From: Rathayibacter oskolensis
GTDB taxonomy: Bacteria; Actinomycetota; Actinomycetes; Actinomycetales; Microbacteriaceae
Assembly: GCF_900177245.1 (NCBI RefSeq)
Contig: NZ_FXBM01000002.1
Span: 186,001-250,000, forward strand
Direction: 5' to 3'
Length of the DNA stretch: 64,000 nt
The translations under genes and the position numbers were made by a program. The notes under the pieces were generated by a model. The model did no database searches, was not told the origin of the DNA, and saw only the letters and a program-made list of their open reading frames with translations. Of the stretch, positions 32,497 to 41,858 are shown piece after piece (positions within the stretch are counted from its first letter, which is position 1; every line of letters starts with the position of its first letter).

Positions 32497-32539
32497 GCAG
32501 GAGTTGTCGTACTCGGTGGTCGAGTACGACAACTCCTGC
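32497..32539. repeat. REP-like palindrome, copy 3
   Basis: A perfect 19-bp inverted repeat (32497-32515 and 32521-32539, loop GTGGT). Its outer right flank, CCTGCGTTCTCGG, is the reverse complement of the left flank of copy 2 with one mismatch, so copies 2 and 3 together make a larger nested inverted repeat spanning 32405-32547. Confidence 0.88.
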
Positions 32540-32579
32540 GTTCTCGGCGGAGGGGGCGGGCTCGCGGGACGGGGTGCGG

Positions 32580-33842
32580 TCAGGCGTCGAAGCGCACCAG
32601 GCGCACGCCGTGCGGCTCGACCTCCAGGGGCACGGCGCCGTCGATCACGTCGAGGCGCGCGCCGCTCCAGACGTCGACCGGGGTGCCGGTGACGCCGAGG
32701 TCGGCGAGGTGCGCCCTCAGCGTGGTCCCGGCAGCGCCCAGCCAGAACACAGCGCGCCACTCGACGGGGCCCTGCGACGCGGCCCAGACGACGAGGTCGC
32801 CGTCGCGCACGATCTCGCGGCTCGAGTCGCTGCTGAGCAGCGCGAGCACGTCGTCGTTCGTGAGCAGCTCGAGGGTGTCGGCCGGAGTGTCGGGCAGATG
32901 CCCGCCCATCATCAGCGGTGAGCGCATGATGCACCAGAGCGTCACCAGGGTGCGCTGCTCGGCAGGCGTGAACCGCGAGAGCCGGTCCTCGCCGACGTGG
33001 GCGCGGATCCCGATGCGGCCCAGCGGCAGCATGTCGGCGTCGGCCCACGCGCCCAGGCGCTGGTGCGGAGCCCAGCGCGCCGCGCGCTGGAACTGCTCGT
33101 GGAGCGCGGACCAGTCGTCCCAGAAGTCGTCCGAGATCCGCCACAGCTGCGCGTTCTGCCGCAGCACGTCGAGGTTCTCGAGCGAGAGCTGCTTGCCCGG
33201 CGAGAGGCTCAGGGTCATCGGCCGCCCGGAGGCGTCGACGGCTCGCGATATCGCGGCGATCTCGTCGGCCTGGATCGGCGGGTAGAGCACGTCGTCGAGC
33301 TTGACGAAGTCGACCCCCCACGACGCCAGCTGCGCGAGCACCGAGTCGTAGTACTCCTGAGCCCCGGGTGCGGTCATGTCGACGCCGAAGTTGTCGGGGT
33401 TCCACGGGCAGACGTTCGAGCGGTCGGCGATGTCGGCGCAGGTCGCGGTCGAGCCGAGGATCGGGAGGCGCTCCTCGGCCGCGCGCCGCGGCACGCCCCG
33501 CATCAGGTGCACCCCGAAGCGGAGCCCGAGGGCGTGCACCCGCGCTGCCAGCGCCGTGAACCCGCCCTCTCTCGCGGAGGGGAAGCGGCCGACGGCGGGC
33601 TGGGGCCGCCCCCAGTCGTCGAGGACGGGTGCCGACACCTCCCGGTAGTCGGCCGTTCCCGGGTCGGGCTCGTACCACTGGATGTCGACGACGACCGTGT
33701 CCCAGCCGTGCGGGAGCAGGTGCTCGGCCAGGAACTCGGCGTTCGCCACGACCTCGGCCTCGGTGACGGAGGCGCCGAAGCAGTCCCAGCTGTTCCAGCC
33801 CATCGGCGGGCGGAGGGCGGCGCGGACGCGCTCGGCCCTCAC
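32580..33842 (-). CDS. Glycoside hydrolase family 27 (alpha-galactosidase-like)
   Basis: A 420-residue retaining exo-glycosidase. The GH27 opening is clear (PPMGWNSWDCFGASVTEAEVVANAEFLAEHLLPHGWDTVVVDIQWYEP), with the nucleophile Asp in WGVDFVKLDDVLYP and the acid/base Asp in LWRISDDFWDDW. A beta-sandwich domain closes the C-terminus. GH27 members cleave alpha-galactosides or beta-L-arabinopyranosides. No signal peptide. GTG 33842 overlaps the stop of the upstream arabinofuranosidase (GTGA), so expression is coupled. Its 3-prime end faces the aldo/keto reductase with the palindromes in between. Confidence 0.9.
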   Translation of the reverse strand: MRAERVRAALRPPMGWNSWDCFGASVTEAEVVANAEFLAEHLLPHGWDTVVVDIQWYEPDPGTADYREVSAPVLDDWGRPQPAVGRFPSAREGGFTALAARVHALGLRFGVHLMRGVPRRAAEERLPILGSTATCADIADRSNVCPWNPDNFGVDMTAPGAQEYYDSVLAQLASWGVDFVKLDDVLYPPIQADEIAAISRAVDASGRPMTLSLSPGKQLSLENLDVLRQNAQLWRISDDFWDDWSALHEQFQRAARWAPHQRLGAWADADMLPLGRIGIRAHVGEDRLSRFTPAEQRTLVTLWCIMRSPLMMGGHLPDTPADTLELLTNDDVLALLSSDSSREIVRDGDLVVWAASQGPVEWRAVFWLGAAGTTLRAHLADLGVTGTPVDVWSGARLDVIDGAVPLEVEPHGVRLVRFDA

Positions 33843-36160
33843 TCCGGGGCTCCCGGGCGCTCGGCGCGGACGACGAGAGAGGCGATCGACCACGCGGGCA
33901 CCTCGACCCGCAGAGCATCGACGCCCCGCAGCTCCGATGCCACCCGGCGCAGCGGCGACGGCTCGAAGGCCGCGCCCGCGAGGGGATCGCCTCCCTCGAG
34001 CACGACCGCGCCGGCGACCACCGCGCCCGCGAACCCCGAGACGTGCGCGGCGACCGCGGCGCCGCCTCCGTTGACGATCGTGACCACGGTCTCCTCCTCG
34101 TCGCCCGTTCCGCGGGCGGTGGCTCCCACGGCCACCTCGGGGCTCGGGCGCCGGTCGTCGACGTGATCGTGCACGACGACTCCGTCGTGCCGGACGACGA
34201 GGCGGGAGCCGTCGCGCGAGATCTCGACGCGCCGGGGCACGCCGGTCTGCACCCCCTCGAAGATGTACGGGCCGTCGATCTCGTCGCCGAATCCGTCGTC
34301 GCGGCGCGACAGGATGAGCGAGCGGTTGCGCCAGCTGCCCGCGATCACCTCGTGGGTCGTGCCGGAGGCGGGATCGCCGAGGACGACGTCGAAGCCCTCG
34401 ACGCCCGCGAGGCGGGTGGCCGTGAAGGCGAGGTCGCGGGTGTCGGCCGGGATCGCGAGGTGCGCCTCCGGATGCTCGCCGTCGACGACGACGTCGGGCA
34501 GTGCGACGCCGTCGGCGACGATGCCGGTGAAGGCCGTGCGCGAGCCGGGGGAGGCGAGACGCGCCGGCCCGAGGCGGGGCTCGGGCTGCTCGCGCACCGG
34601 CACTCCGGAGAGACCCACCGGCAGCACCCGCTCGCCGCGGTTCGCCGAGAACAGCGCGTGCACGTCGTACGCCGCCGAGCCGAGCACGGCGTCGTCGGTG
34701 AAGTAGATCAGGTCGGGCGTCCACTGCGAGTCGCCGATGCGGGCGAGCAGCGGAGCGTACGACGCCATGCGCACCACGTCGGAGTTGCGCTCGAGGCCGA
34801 CCATGTAGGCCGCCTCGGCCGTCGCCGAGCGCACGGTCGACCCGCGCGCCGCCCACTCGCCGAGGTAGACGGCGGGGCCGCCGCGCTCGTAGGAGTCGTA
34901 GCGCTCGTGGTTCTGCCAGTGCCAGCGCGGCGAGCGGTAGCCGTGCTCGTCGACGACGTCGAGCTCGAGCCGCCGTGCGACCTCCCAGCCGGCCTCGAAG
35001 TCGCGACCGAACGGCCACGGACCGGCGGTGCCGATCAGCGCGACGTCGGGGTGCGCCTCCTTCAGGGCGGCGGCGATCTGCTCGAAGCGCTCGGTGAACT
35101 GCGCGTCGACCGTGTCCTCGTTGCCGACGCCGAGCATCCGCAGGCCGAACGGCTCGGGGTGGCCCGCCGCCGCGCGCACGCCGCCCCAGCGGGAGTCGGC
35201 GTCGCCGTTCGCGTACTCGACGAGGTCGAGCACGTCCTGCACGTACTGCGGCATGCGCCCGATCGGGATCGCCTGCGCGCCTCCCGGCGTGTTCTGGCAG
35301 CTGACCCCGGCCGCGACGATCGGCATCGGAGTCGCCCCGAGCCTCTCGCAGAGCAGGAAGTACTCGTGGTAGCCGATCGCCATCGACTGGTGGTAGCCCC
35401 AGGTGTTCGGCAGCGGGCGGCGCTGATCGCGCGGGCCGACCGTCGTCTTCCAGTGGTACATGTTGTCGAGCCCGAACCCGTGCACGAGGCAGCCGCCGGG
35501 GAAGCGGACGAACGCCGGGTGCAGGGCCCGCAGCGCCTCGACGAGATCGGGACGGAAGAGCACCGGCTCGCCGCTGTCGTCGAGGGGGCGGAGCTCGACG
35601 AGGTCGACGTCGACTCCCGAGCCCTCGAGCACGAGCGACATGCGGTGCGCGGCCGGCGCCGCGAGATCGGTCTCGACGGCACTCCACTCGCCGGTGAGCG
35701 CGAGGTCGACCGGGGCGACGGAGCCGTCGAGGGCGCGCAGGCCTGCTCGGAGGCGGGCGCCGGGTCCTGCGGCCCTCGCCCGCAACCGCAGGCGCAGCGT
35801 CGCGGTCGGCACGGGCATCCCGTCGTCGTTGTAGCCGCCGTTGACGAGCGTCGCGTCGTGCAGGCGCACGTGCGTGGCGTTGGCCGAGCTCACGGGGTCG
35901 GCGCTGCGGACCCGGACGTCGCCGGACTCGACCGACCACGCGGTGAGCGGGCCCCAGCCGGGGCGGTCGGCGGGCCCGGCCTCGAAGTCGCCGTTCTTCA
36001 CGAGGTCGGCGTTCAGCCCGCCGTCGAGGGCGAAGTTGATGTCCTCGAGGAAGAGCCCCCAGAGGTCGGGGCTGACCTCGCGGCCGGTCGGGGAGCCGAC
36101 GACGACGCCGACGTCGATCGTGCTCACGACGTCGACCGTGCTCGCATCGTCCGTGCTCAC
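33839..36160 (-). CDS. GH51-type alpha-L-arabinofuranosidase, long form
   Basis: A 773-residue cytosolic enzyme. Residues ~20-200 form a carbohydrate-binding-like beta-sandwich (DLWGLFLEDINFALDGGLNADLVKNGDFEAG...). The catalytic barrel follows: FVRFPGGCLVHGFGLDNMYHWKTTVGP, acid/base Glu in MLGVGNEDTVDAQF and nucleophile Glu in VYLGEWAARG. The C-terminus has a further sandwich with a laminin-G-like stretch (FDVVLGDPASG...GRVEISRDGS). GTG 36160 overlaps the next upstream stop as GTGA. The combined layout matches eukaryote-type GH51 enzymes more than the short bacterial form encoded next door, so the two probably cleave different arabinofuranosyl linkages. Confidence 0.85.
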   Translation of the reverse strand: MSTDDASTVDVVSTIDVGVVVGSPTGREVSPDLWGLFLEDINFALDGGLNADLVKNGDFEAGPADRPGWGPLTAWSVESGDVRVRSADPVSSANATHVRLHDATLVNGGYNDDGMPVPTATLRLRLRARAAGPGARLRAGLRALDGSVAPVDLALTGEWSAVETDLAAPAAHRMSLVLEGSGVDVDLVELRPLDDSGEPVLFRPDLVEALRALHPAFVRFPGGCLVHGFGLDNMYHWKTTVGPRDQRRPLPNTWGYHQSMAIGYHEYFLLCERLGATPMPIVAAGVSCQNTPGGAQAIPIGRMPQYVQDVLDLVEYANGDADSRWGGVRAAAGHPEPFGLRMLGVGNEDTVDAQFTERFEQIAAALKEAHPDVALIGTAGPWPFGRDFEAGWEVARRLELDVVDEHGYRSPRWHWQNHERYDSYERGGPAVYLGEWAARGSTVRSATAEAAYMVGLERNSDVVRMASYAPLLARIGDSQWTPDLIYFTDDAVLGSAAYDVHALFSANRGERVLPVGLSGVPVREQPEPRLGPARLASPGSRTAFTGIVADGVALPDVVVDGEHPEAHLAIPADTRDLAFTATRLAGVEGFDVVLGDPASGTTHEVIAGSWRNRSLILSRRDDGFGDEIDGPYIFEGVQTGVPRRVEISRDGSRLVVRHDGVVVHDHVDDRRPSPEVAVGATARGTGDEEETVVTIVNGGGAAVAAHVSGFAGAVVAGAVVLEGGDPLAGAAFEPSPLRRVASELRGVDALRVEVPAWSIASLVVRAERPGAPE

Positions 36161-37671
36161 GCGAGCTCCAGTGAGAGGGTCGCGAACGAGTGCGGCGGGA
36201 GCGTCACGCGCAGCCCCGTCGCCGTCGTCTCGAAGCCGTCGAACGCGACGGGGCTCACGGCGTCCGCGTCGCCCGGGCGGTTGTGCGCGTCGGGCCGGTC
36301 GGCGGTGAGGAGGCGACCGGTCGCGCCGGCCACCGATCCGCCGCGGAAGTCGAGGTCGATCTCGAGCGGCGCGTCGAGGTCGACGTTGGTGAGCGAGACG
36401 AGGACGCGGCCGTCCCTGGTGCTCGCGGAGGCGGAGGCGACCGGGATCTCGCGGCCGTCGACGGTGTGCGTCGGGCCGACGACCGTGGTCGGCAGGACCG
36501 TCGCCTCGTGGTGCCCCTTGTTCATCTCGAAGACGTGGTAGGTGGGGGTGCGCACCATCTCGCCTCCGTCGGGGTCGGTCAGCAGCATCGCCTGCAGCAC
36601 GTTCACCGTCTGCGCGATGTTCGCCATCGTCAGCCGGTCGGCGAAGGAGTGGAACACGTCGAAGTGCCAGGCCGCGACCATCGCGTCGCGGACGGTGTTC
36701 TGCTGGAAGAGGAAGCCGGGGTGCGTGCCGGGCTCGACGTCCCACCACGTGCCCCACTCGTCGAGCACCATCCCGTAGGTCTTCGCGGGGTCGTAGACGT
36801 CCATCACCGCGGCGTGCGAGCGCAGGAGCTCCTCGATGCCCTGCGCCGCGACGATGGTGCTCCAGTAGGTGTCGGCGTCGAAGTCGGTGGCGCTGCCCTT
36901 CGCCGACCAGCTTCCGCCGATCGTGTAGTAGTGCACCGAGACCGCCTCCCACGGGACGGAGGAGAAGGGGTGCGCCCCGATCTCGGGGATGACCTGCATG
37001 AGCGTCTCGGTCCAGGCGGTGTCGGCTCCATCGGCGCCCGCGGCGATGCGGTGCAGCGGAGTGTCGTTGCCGCTCTGGCAGAACGTGCCGAACTGCCGCG
37101 CGAGGTCGGCGTAGGCGCCGGCGCGCATGTTGCCGCCGCAGCCCCAGGTCTCGTTGCCGAGGCCCCAGTAGCGCACGGTCCACGGCTCCTCGCGGCCGTT
37201 CGCGCGGCGGAGGTCGGCCATCGGGCTCTTCCCCGCACCGGTGAGGTACTCGACCCAGTCGGCCATCTCCTGCACCGTGCCCGAGCCGATGTTGCCCGAG
37301 ATGTAGGCGTCGGCGCCGAGCAGCTCGCAGAGCGCCATGAACTCGTGCGTGCCGAAGGAGTTGTCCTCGGCCACCCCGCCCCAGAGCGTGTTGATCAGGC
37401 CCGGTCGCTCCTCGCGCGGACCGATGCCGTTGGTCCAGTGGTAGCGGTCGGCGAAGCAGCCGCCCGGCCAGCGCAGGTTCGGGATGTCGAGCGCCTTGAG
37501 CGCCTCGACCACGTCGAGGCGGATGCCTCCGACGTTCGGCACCGGCGAGCCCTCGCCGACCCAGAAGCCGTCGTAGATGCAGCGCCCCAGGTGCTCGGCG
37601 AAGTGCCCGTAGAGGTGCTTGCTGATGGTCGCGCCCGGTCGGTCGAGATCGACGGTGATGGTGGTGTTCAC
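36157..37671 (-). CDS. GH51 alpha-L-arabinofuranosidase
   Basis: A 504-residue retaining exo-enzyme, the usual bacterial AbfA length. It shows ISKHLYGHFAEHLGRCIYDGFWVGEGS, RWPGGCFADRYHWTNGIGPREERP, the acid/base Glu in WGLGNETWGCGGNM and the nucleophile Glu in GMVLDEWGTWWDVEPGTHPG, plus the C-terminal sandwich. It releases L-arabinose from arabinan or arabinoxylan oligomers. There is no signal peptide. GTG 37671 has GGAG six bases upstream. It lies between the GH36 and the long GH51 gene on the same strand. Confidence 0.93.
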   Translation of the reverse strand: MNTTITVDLDRPGATISKHLYGHFAEHLGRCIYDGFWVGEGSPVPNVGGIRLDVVEALKALDIPNLRWPGGCFADRYHWTNGIGPREERPGLINTLWGGVAEDNSFGTHEFMALCELLGADAYISGNIGSGTVQEMADWVEYLTGAGKSPMADLRRANGREEPWTVRYWGLGNETWGCGGNMRAGAYADLARQFGTFCQSGNDTPLHRIAAGADGADTAWTETLMQVIPEIGAHPFSSVPWEAVSVHYYTIGGSWSAKGSATDFDADTYWSTIVAAQGIEELLRSHAAVMDVYDPAKTYGMVLDEWGTWWDVEPGTHPGFLFQQNTVRDAMVAAWHFDVFHSFADRLTMANIAQTVNVLQAMLLTDPDGGEMVRTPTYHVFEMNKGHHEATVLPTTVVGPTHTVDGREIPVASASASTRDGRVLVSLTNVDLDAPLEIDLDFRGGSVAGATGRLLTADRPDAHNRPGDADAVSPVAFDGFETTATGLRVTLPPHSFATLSLELA

Positions 37672-37721
37672 GAAGGACTCCGTTGTGATCGTGGTCGAGG
37701 TGGCGGGGCCGGGTCGTGCGC

Positions 37722-39920
37722 TCAGGCGTCGACGCGGACGAGACGCAGCACGAGCACCCTGTCGGGATGGAAGGTGGGGAGGTCGAGGCCCGCCTCGCGC
37801 AGGAGGCTCCCCGAGTACGAGGGCGCGTCGGCGTCGCTGTCGAGCGCGACGGTCGCCTCCAGCCAGTGCGGGCTCAGCCAGCCGGGGCCGAGCGACTCCG
37901 GCCGCGCCGCCTCGACGCGGTACCGCGCCTCGGGCAGCAGACCGGGCAGCCGGAGGCGGCGCCGCGAGTCCGCGGACAGAGCGGGCGTCATCACCGTGTA
38001 GAGCGCCTCCGAGCCGTCGACGGCGACGACGCCCCGGAGCGAGGGCGCGTCGGGGTCGAAGTCGCCGTCGCCGACGACGCGCCCGGTGGCGAGCAGCCCG
38101 CGGTGCTCCTTGAACGAGGCGATCCAGGAGGCGAGGACGCCGGCCTCGTTGTCGGTGAGCTCGCGGATGTCCCACTCGATGCCGAAGTGGCCGAGGAACG
38201 CGACGGCGCAGCGCGTGTGCAGGTCGCTGGTGCGGCCGGTGACCGAGGACACCGTCGAGGCGACGTGGGAGCCGAGCATCTCGGGCGGGACGAGGAGCCC
38301 CGTCCAGCGGAGCATCCTCGAGCGGTCGAGCGGATCCTGGTTGTCGGAGGTGTGCACCCGGTCGGTGCGCTCGAGGATCCCGAGGTCGACACGTCCGCCG
38401 CCCGAGGCGCAGCTCTCGATCTCGAGCTCGGGGTGCCGCGCGCGCAGCTCGTCGAGCAGGCGGTAGAGGGCGAGCGTCTGCTCGTGCACGGCTGCGGTGC
38501 CGGTCGCCGGGTGGCCGGCGTCGATCAGATCGCGGTTGTGGTCCCACTTGAGGTAGGCGACGTCGAGGTCGGTGACGAGGCCGTCGAGGGTGCCGAGGAT
38601 GTGCGCGTACGCGTCGGGGTTGGTGAGGTCGAGGACCTGCTGGAAGCGGAACCGCGGAGGCAGCTCGGCTCGGGCGCGGAGGATCCAGTCGGGGTGCGCG
38701 CGGGCGAGATCCGAGTCCTCGTTGATCATCTCGGGCTCGACCCAGAGGCCGAACTCCATGCCCAGGCCGCGGACGTGCTCGGCGAGAGGGCCGAGGCCGT
38801 CGGGCCACGAGGAGGGGTCGGGGGTCCAGTCGCCCAGGCCCGCCCGGTCGTCGTCGCGGCCGAGGAACCAGCCGTCGTCGAGGACGTACCGCTCGACGCC
38901 GAGAGCGGCGGCGCGGGTGGCGAGCTCGGCGAGGGTGGCGAAGTCCTGATCGAAGTAGACCGCCTCCCAGACGTTCAGGGTGACGGGGCGCGGGCGCCGC
39001 GACGAGCGCGATCGAGCCCGGAGGAAGGCGTGGTAGCGGGCGGCGGCGGCGTCGAGGCCCTCGCCGAACGAGCCGTACACCCACGGCGACGTGTAGCTCT
39101 CGCCCGAGGCGAGGCGGACCTCGCCAGGCAGGAGCAGCTCGCCGCCGCGGAACGCGAGGTGGCCGTCGGTGCGCTCGACCGCGTGCTCGTGGTCGCCTCC
39201 GATGCCGACGTGGCAGACCCAGACCTGGCCGGCTGCCGCGTCGAAGCCCGGGGTGCCGACCGCGACGACCGTGGTCGCGTCGAGCCCCGTGCGGCCGCGA
39301 CGGGAGGAGCGGGAGTGGGTGCCGACGGCGACCGGGTGCCGCTGGGGGATCTTCTCGGCGGCCCAGCGCCCCGAGAAGTCGAGGATCTCGCGCGCCGCCG
39401 TCGGTATGCGCAGCGCGGGATCCACCCCGACGATCTCCAGGTGGTCCGCGCCGTCGTTGCGGACGGTGACCCGGGTCCTGAGGAGACCCTGAGGCGAGAG
39501 ATCGATCTCCAGGACGACCCCGATCCCCATCTCGTCGTCGCTCGCCTCGACGACCGCCGTGCCGCTCCCGTGCTGCACGACGCCGCCCTCGGCGAGGCTC
39601 CCGCCGTCGACCGTGACGGAGGCGACCACCGGCCGCGGCGACCACCCGGCACCCGCGCGGTGCACCCTGAGGCCCGGCAGACCGCTCCATCCGGAGGCGT
39701 GCTCGGGCAGGATCGAGGGCTCGTAGGGGACATCGGAGACGCCGTCGATCCCCGTGCGGACAGGCGTTCCGGCGAAGGCGCGGAGCTCGTCGTCGCTCGC
39801 GTCGATCCGCGGACCCCAGTGCGCGATCACCGGCACCGCCCCTCCCGTCTGGGTGAGGAGGACGGACACGTCATCAGCGACGAGGTGGATCACCCGCGGG
39901 AAGTGCATGCGTTCATTCAT
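37722..39920 (-). CDS. GH36 alpha-galactosidase
   Basis: A 732-residue enzyme. An N-terminal beta-sandwich leads into the barrel with VTLNVWEAVYFDQDFATLAELATRAAALGVERYVLDDGWF, the Glu/Asp-rich FGLWVEPEMINEDSDLARAHPDW, the nucleophile Asp in VAYLKWDHNRDLID and the acid/base Asp in RVHTSDNQDPLDR. This is the classic GH36 set; it removes terminal alpha-galactose (raffinose-type or galactan side chains). ATG 39920 is followed by an alternative ATG at 39908; neither has a clear ribosome-binding site. It is divergent from GH127 across 64 bases containing palindromes. Confidence 0.92.
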   Translation of the reverse strand: MNERMHFPRVIHLVADDVSVLLTQTGGAVPVIAHWGPRIDASDDELRAFAGTPVRTGIDGVSDVPYEPSILPEHASGWSGLPGLRVHRAGAGWSPRPVVASVTVDGGSLAEGGVVQHGSGTAVVEASDDEMGIGVVLEIDLSPQGLLRTRVTVRNDGADHLEIVGVDPALRIPTAAREILDFSGRWAAEKIPQRHPVAVGTHSRSSRRGRTGLDATTVVAVGTPGFDAAAGQVWVCHVGIGGDHEHAVERTDGHLAFRGGELLLPGEVRLASGESYTSPWVYGSFGEGLDAAAARYHAFLRARSRSSRRPRPVTLNVWEAVYFDQDFATLAELATRAAALGVERYVLDDGWFLGRDDDRAGLGDWTPDPSSWPDGLGPLAEHVRGLGMEFGLWVEPEMINEDSDLARAHPDWILRARAELPPRFRFQQVLDLTNPDAYAHILGTLDGLVTDLDVAYLKWDHNRDLIDAGHPATGTAAVHEQTLALYRLLDELRARHPELEIESCASGGGRVDLGILERTDRVHTSDNQDPLDRSRMLRWTGLLVPPEMLGSHVASTVSSVTGRTSDLHTRCAVAFLGHFGIEWDIRELTDNEAGVLASWIASFKEHRGLLATGRVVGDGDFDPDAPSLRGVVAVDGSEALYTVMTPALSADSRRRLRLPGLLPEARYRVEAARPESLGPGWLSPHWLEATVALDSDADAPSYSGSLLREAGLDLPTFHPDRVLVLRLVRVDA

Positions 39921-39925
39921 ACCGT

Positions 39926-39961
39926 CGATCGAGACGTGAGTACAGTGAGAGATCGATCTCG
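39926..39961. promoter_or_regulatory. Paired palindromes between GH36 and GH127
   Basis: GTCGATCGAGAC (39926-39936 region) and the perfect palindrome GAGATCGATCTC (39950-39961) occupy almost the whole 64-bp gap. TACAGT (39942-39947) between them is a -10 candidate for GH127. The second palindrome resembles the GAGATCGATATCTC site before the importer, suggesting shared control. Confidence 0.5.
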
Positions 39962-39984
39962 ATCAACGAAGAGGAGCTCCCATC

Positions 39985-41814
39985 GTGCTGTCGCAGCTGG
40001 CCCCGGAGGACACCCGTCTCGAGGGCGGCGTCTTCGATCGCCGCCGCCGTCTGAACCGCGCCTACCTGGTCTCGCTGCAGGATGCGGCGCTGCTGCAGAA
40101 CTTCCTCCTCGAGGCCGGGATCGGCGACCAGAGCTGGCACCTCACCCCCTCGAAGGACACTCCGGAGTCGCGCGGTCTCGACCGCCACTGGGGCTGGGAG
40201 ACGCCCGGCGCCCAGCTTCGCGGCCACTTCCTCGGGCACTGGCTCTCGGCCGCCGCGCGCGAGGCCGCGGTGACCGGCGACCGCCTGCTCCTGGCCCGGG
40301 TCGACTCCGTGCTCGACGGCCTCGAGGAGTGCCAGGTCGCCAATGGCGACGGCTGGATCTGGGCGATCCCGCCCACCTTCCTCCGCCGCCTCGCCGAGGG
40401 ACGGCCGATCTGGGCGCCGCAGTACGCGATGCACAAGACGCTGATGGGGCTCGTCGACGTGCACCGCGACCTCGGTGACGAGCGGGCCCTCCGGTTGGCC
40501 GTGAACGCCTCCGCCTGGATCCTCGACTGGGTCCGCGGGTTCGACGACGACGCGTTCCAGGTGATCCTCGACGTCGAGACCGGCGGGATGCTCGAGGTCT
40601 GGGCCGACCTGCTCGAGGCGACGAGCGATCCCGTCTTCAGCGAGCTGCTCGAGCGCTACTACCGCCGCGACTTCTTCGACGGCCTGCTCGAGGGCCGCGA
40701 CATGCTGACGAACCGGCACGCGAACACCACCATCCCCGAGGTGCTCGGCGCCGCGCGAGCATACGAGGTCACCGGCGACGAGCGCTGGCGGCGCATCGTC
40801 GAGGCCTACTGGGAGCAGGCGGTGACCCTGCGCGGCACGTTCTGCACCGGGGGCCAGACCTCCGGCGAGATCTGGACGCCTCCGTTCGAGTTCGCCGCCC
40901 GCCGCGGCGAGAAGACGCAGGAGCACTGCGGGGTCTACAACATGATCCGCCTCGCCGACGTGCTGCTGCGCTGGACCGGCGAGCTCTCCTACGCCGACTA
41001 CATCGAGCGGAACCTCTACAACGGGATCCTCGCCCAGCAGAACCCCGAGACCGGCATGGTCGCCTACTTCCTCCCGCTCGAGGGCGGAGCCCGCAAGGAC
41101 TGGGGCAGCCCGACGGAGGACTTCTGGTGCTGCCACGGCACGCTGGTGCAGGCGCACACGCGCCACTCCGGCCTGGTCTTCTACCTGGGTGACGACGGCG
41201 AGCTCACCGTCGCGCAGCACATCGGCGCGCGGGCCCGGGTGGCGACTCCGCTCGGCGTGGTGGCCGTGCGGCTCGAGGTGCTCGACGACGCCGGCTACGT
41301 CGGGCCCGACGCGAACGCGGGGGAGGCGGGCGACGCGCACCGCCCCTCCGCCTCACGGCTGCGCGTCGAGATCGAGTCGGAGGAGGGGGTCGCCCAGCGG
41401 GTCCGCGTGCGGATCCCCGAGTGGGTGACCGGCGAGCCCGCCGTCGCCGGCGACGACCGGGTCGAGCGCGTCGACGGCGCTCTGGTCATCGCCCACCCCG
41501 GCGGGCGGACGAGCGTGGACCTCGCCTTCCCCCTCGCCGTGCGCGTCGTGCCGATCCCCGACGAGCCGACCACGGTCGCGTTCGTGGAGGGGCCCGTGGT
41601 GCTCGCGGGTCTCGTCGATCGCGAGGTGGCCCTCCGGGGCGAGGTGCCGACGGCCGCGCTGCTGCTCGCTCCCGACAACGAGCGCCAGTGGACGCAGTGG
41701 CTCGGCGGGTACCGCACGGTCGGGCAGCCCGCGGCGATCCGCTTCCGCCCGGTGCACGAGATCGTCGACGAACCCTTCTCGCTCTACTTCCCGGTCCTTC
41801 CGGCCGGGAGCTGA
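39985..41814 (+). CDS. GH127 beta-L-arabinofuranosidase
   Basis: A 609-residue (alpha/alpha)6-barrel enzyme. The family's metal-binding catalytic set is visible: Glu and Cys in KTQEHCGVYNMI (near residue 310) and the Cys pair in EDFWCCHGTLVQAHTR (near residue 378), the second of which carries the nucleophile in characterised members. HANTTIPEVLGAARAYEVTGDERW is another conserved block. It removes beta-L-arabinofuranose, as on hydroxyproline-rich plant glycoproteins. GTG 39985 has GAGGAG upstream. No signal peptide. An MFS gene and the unassigned glycosidase-like gene follow on the same strand. Confidence 0.92.
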   Translation: MLSQLAPEDTRLEGGVFDRRRRLNRAYLVSLQDAALLQNFLLEAGIGDQSWHLTPSKDTPESRGLDRHWGWETPGAQLRGHFLGHWLSAAAREAAVTGDRLLLARVDSVLDGLEECQVANGDGWIWAIPPTFLRRLAEGRPIWAPQYAMHKTLMGLVDVHRDLGDERALRLAVNASAWILDWVRGFDDDAFQVILDVETGGMLEVWADLLEATSDPVFSELLERYYRRDFFDGLLEGRDMLTNRHANTTIPEVLGAARAYEVTGDERWRRIVEAYWEQAVTLRGTFCTGGQTSGEIWTPPFEFAARRGEKTQEHCGVYNMIRLADVLLRWTGELSYADYIERNLYNGILAQQNPETGMVAYFLPLEGGARKDWGSPTEDFWCCHGTLVQAHTRHSGLVFYLGDDGELTVAQHIGARARVATPLGVVAVRLEVLDDAGYVGPDANAGEAGDAHRPSASRLRVEIESEEGVAQRVRVRIPEWVTGEPAVAGDDRVERVDGALVIAHPGGRTSVDLAFPLAVRVVPIPDEPTTVAFVEGPVVLAGLVDREVALRGEVPTAALLLAPDNERQWTQWLGGYRTVGQPAAIRFRPVHEIVDEPFSLYFPVLPAGS

Positions 41815-41858
41815 CAGTCAGGACTCCCTCTCCCCATGACCTCCCGCCCGGTGCGTCG

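Noticed and set aside
32418-32539. CRISPR array
   Set aside because: Two palindromes only, not equal direct repeats with unique spacers; no cas gene.
32405-32547. Insertion sequence or transposon ends
   Set aside because: No transposase frame and no target-site duplication visible.
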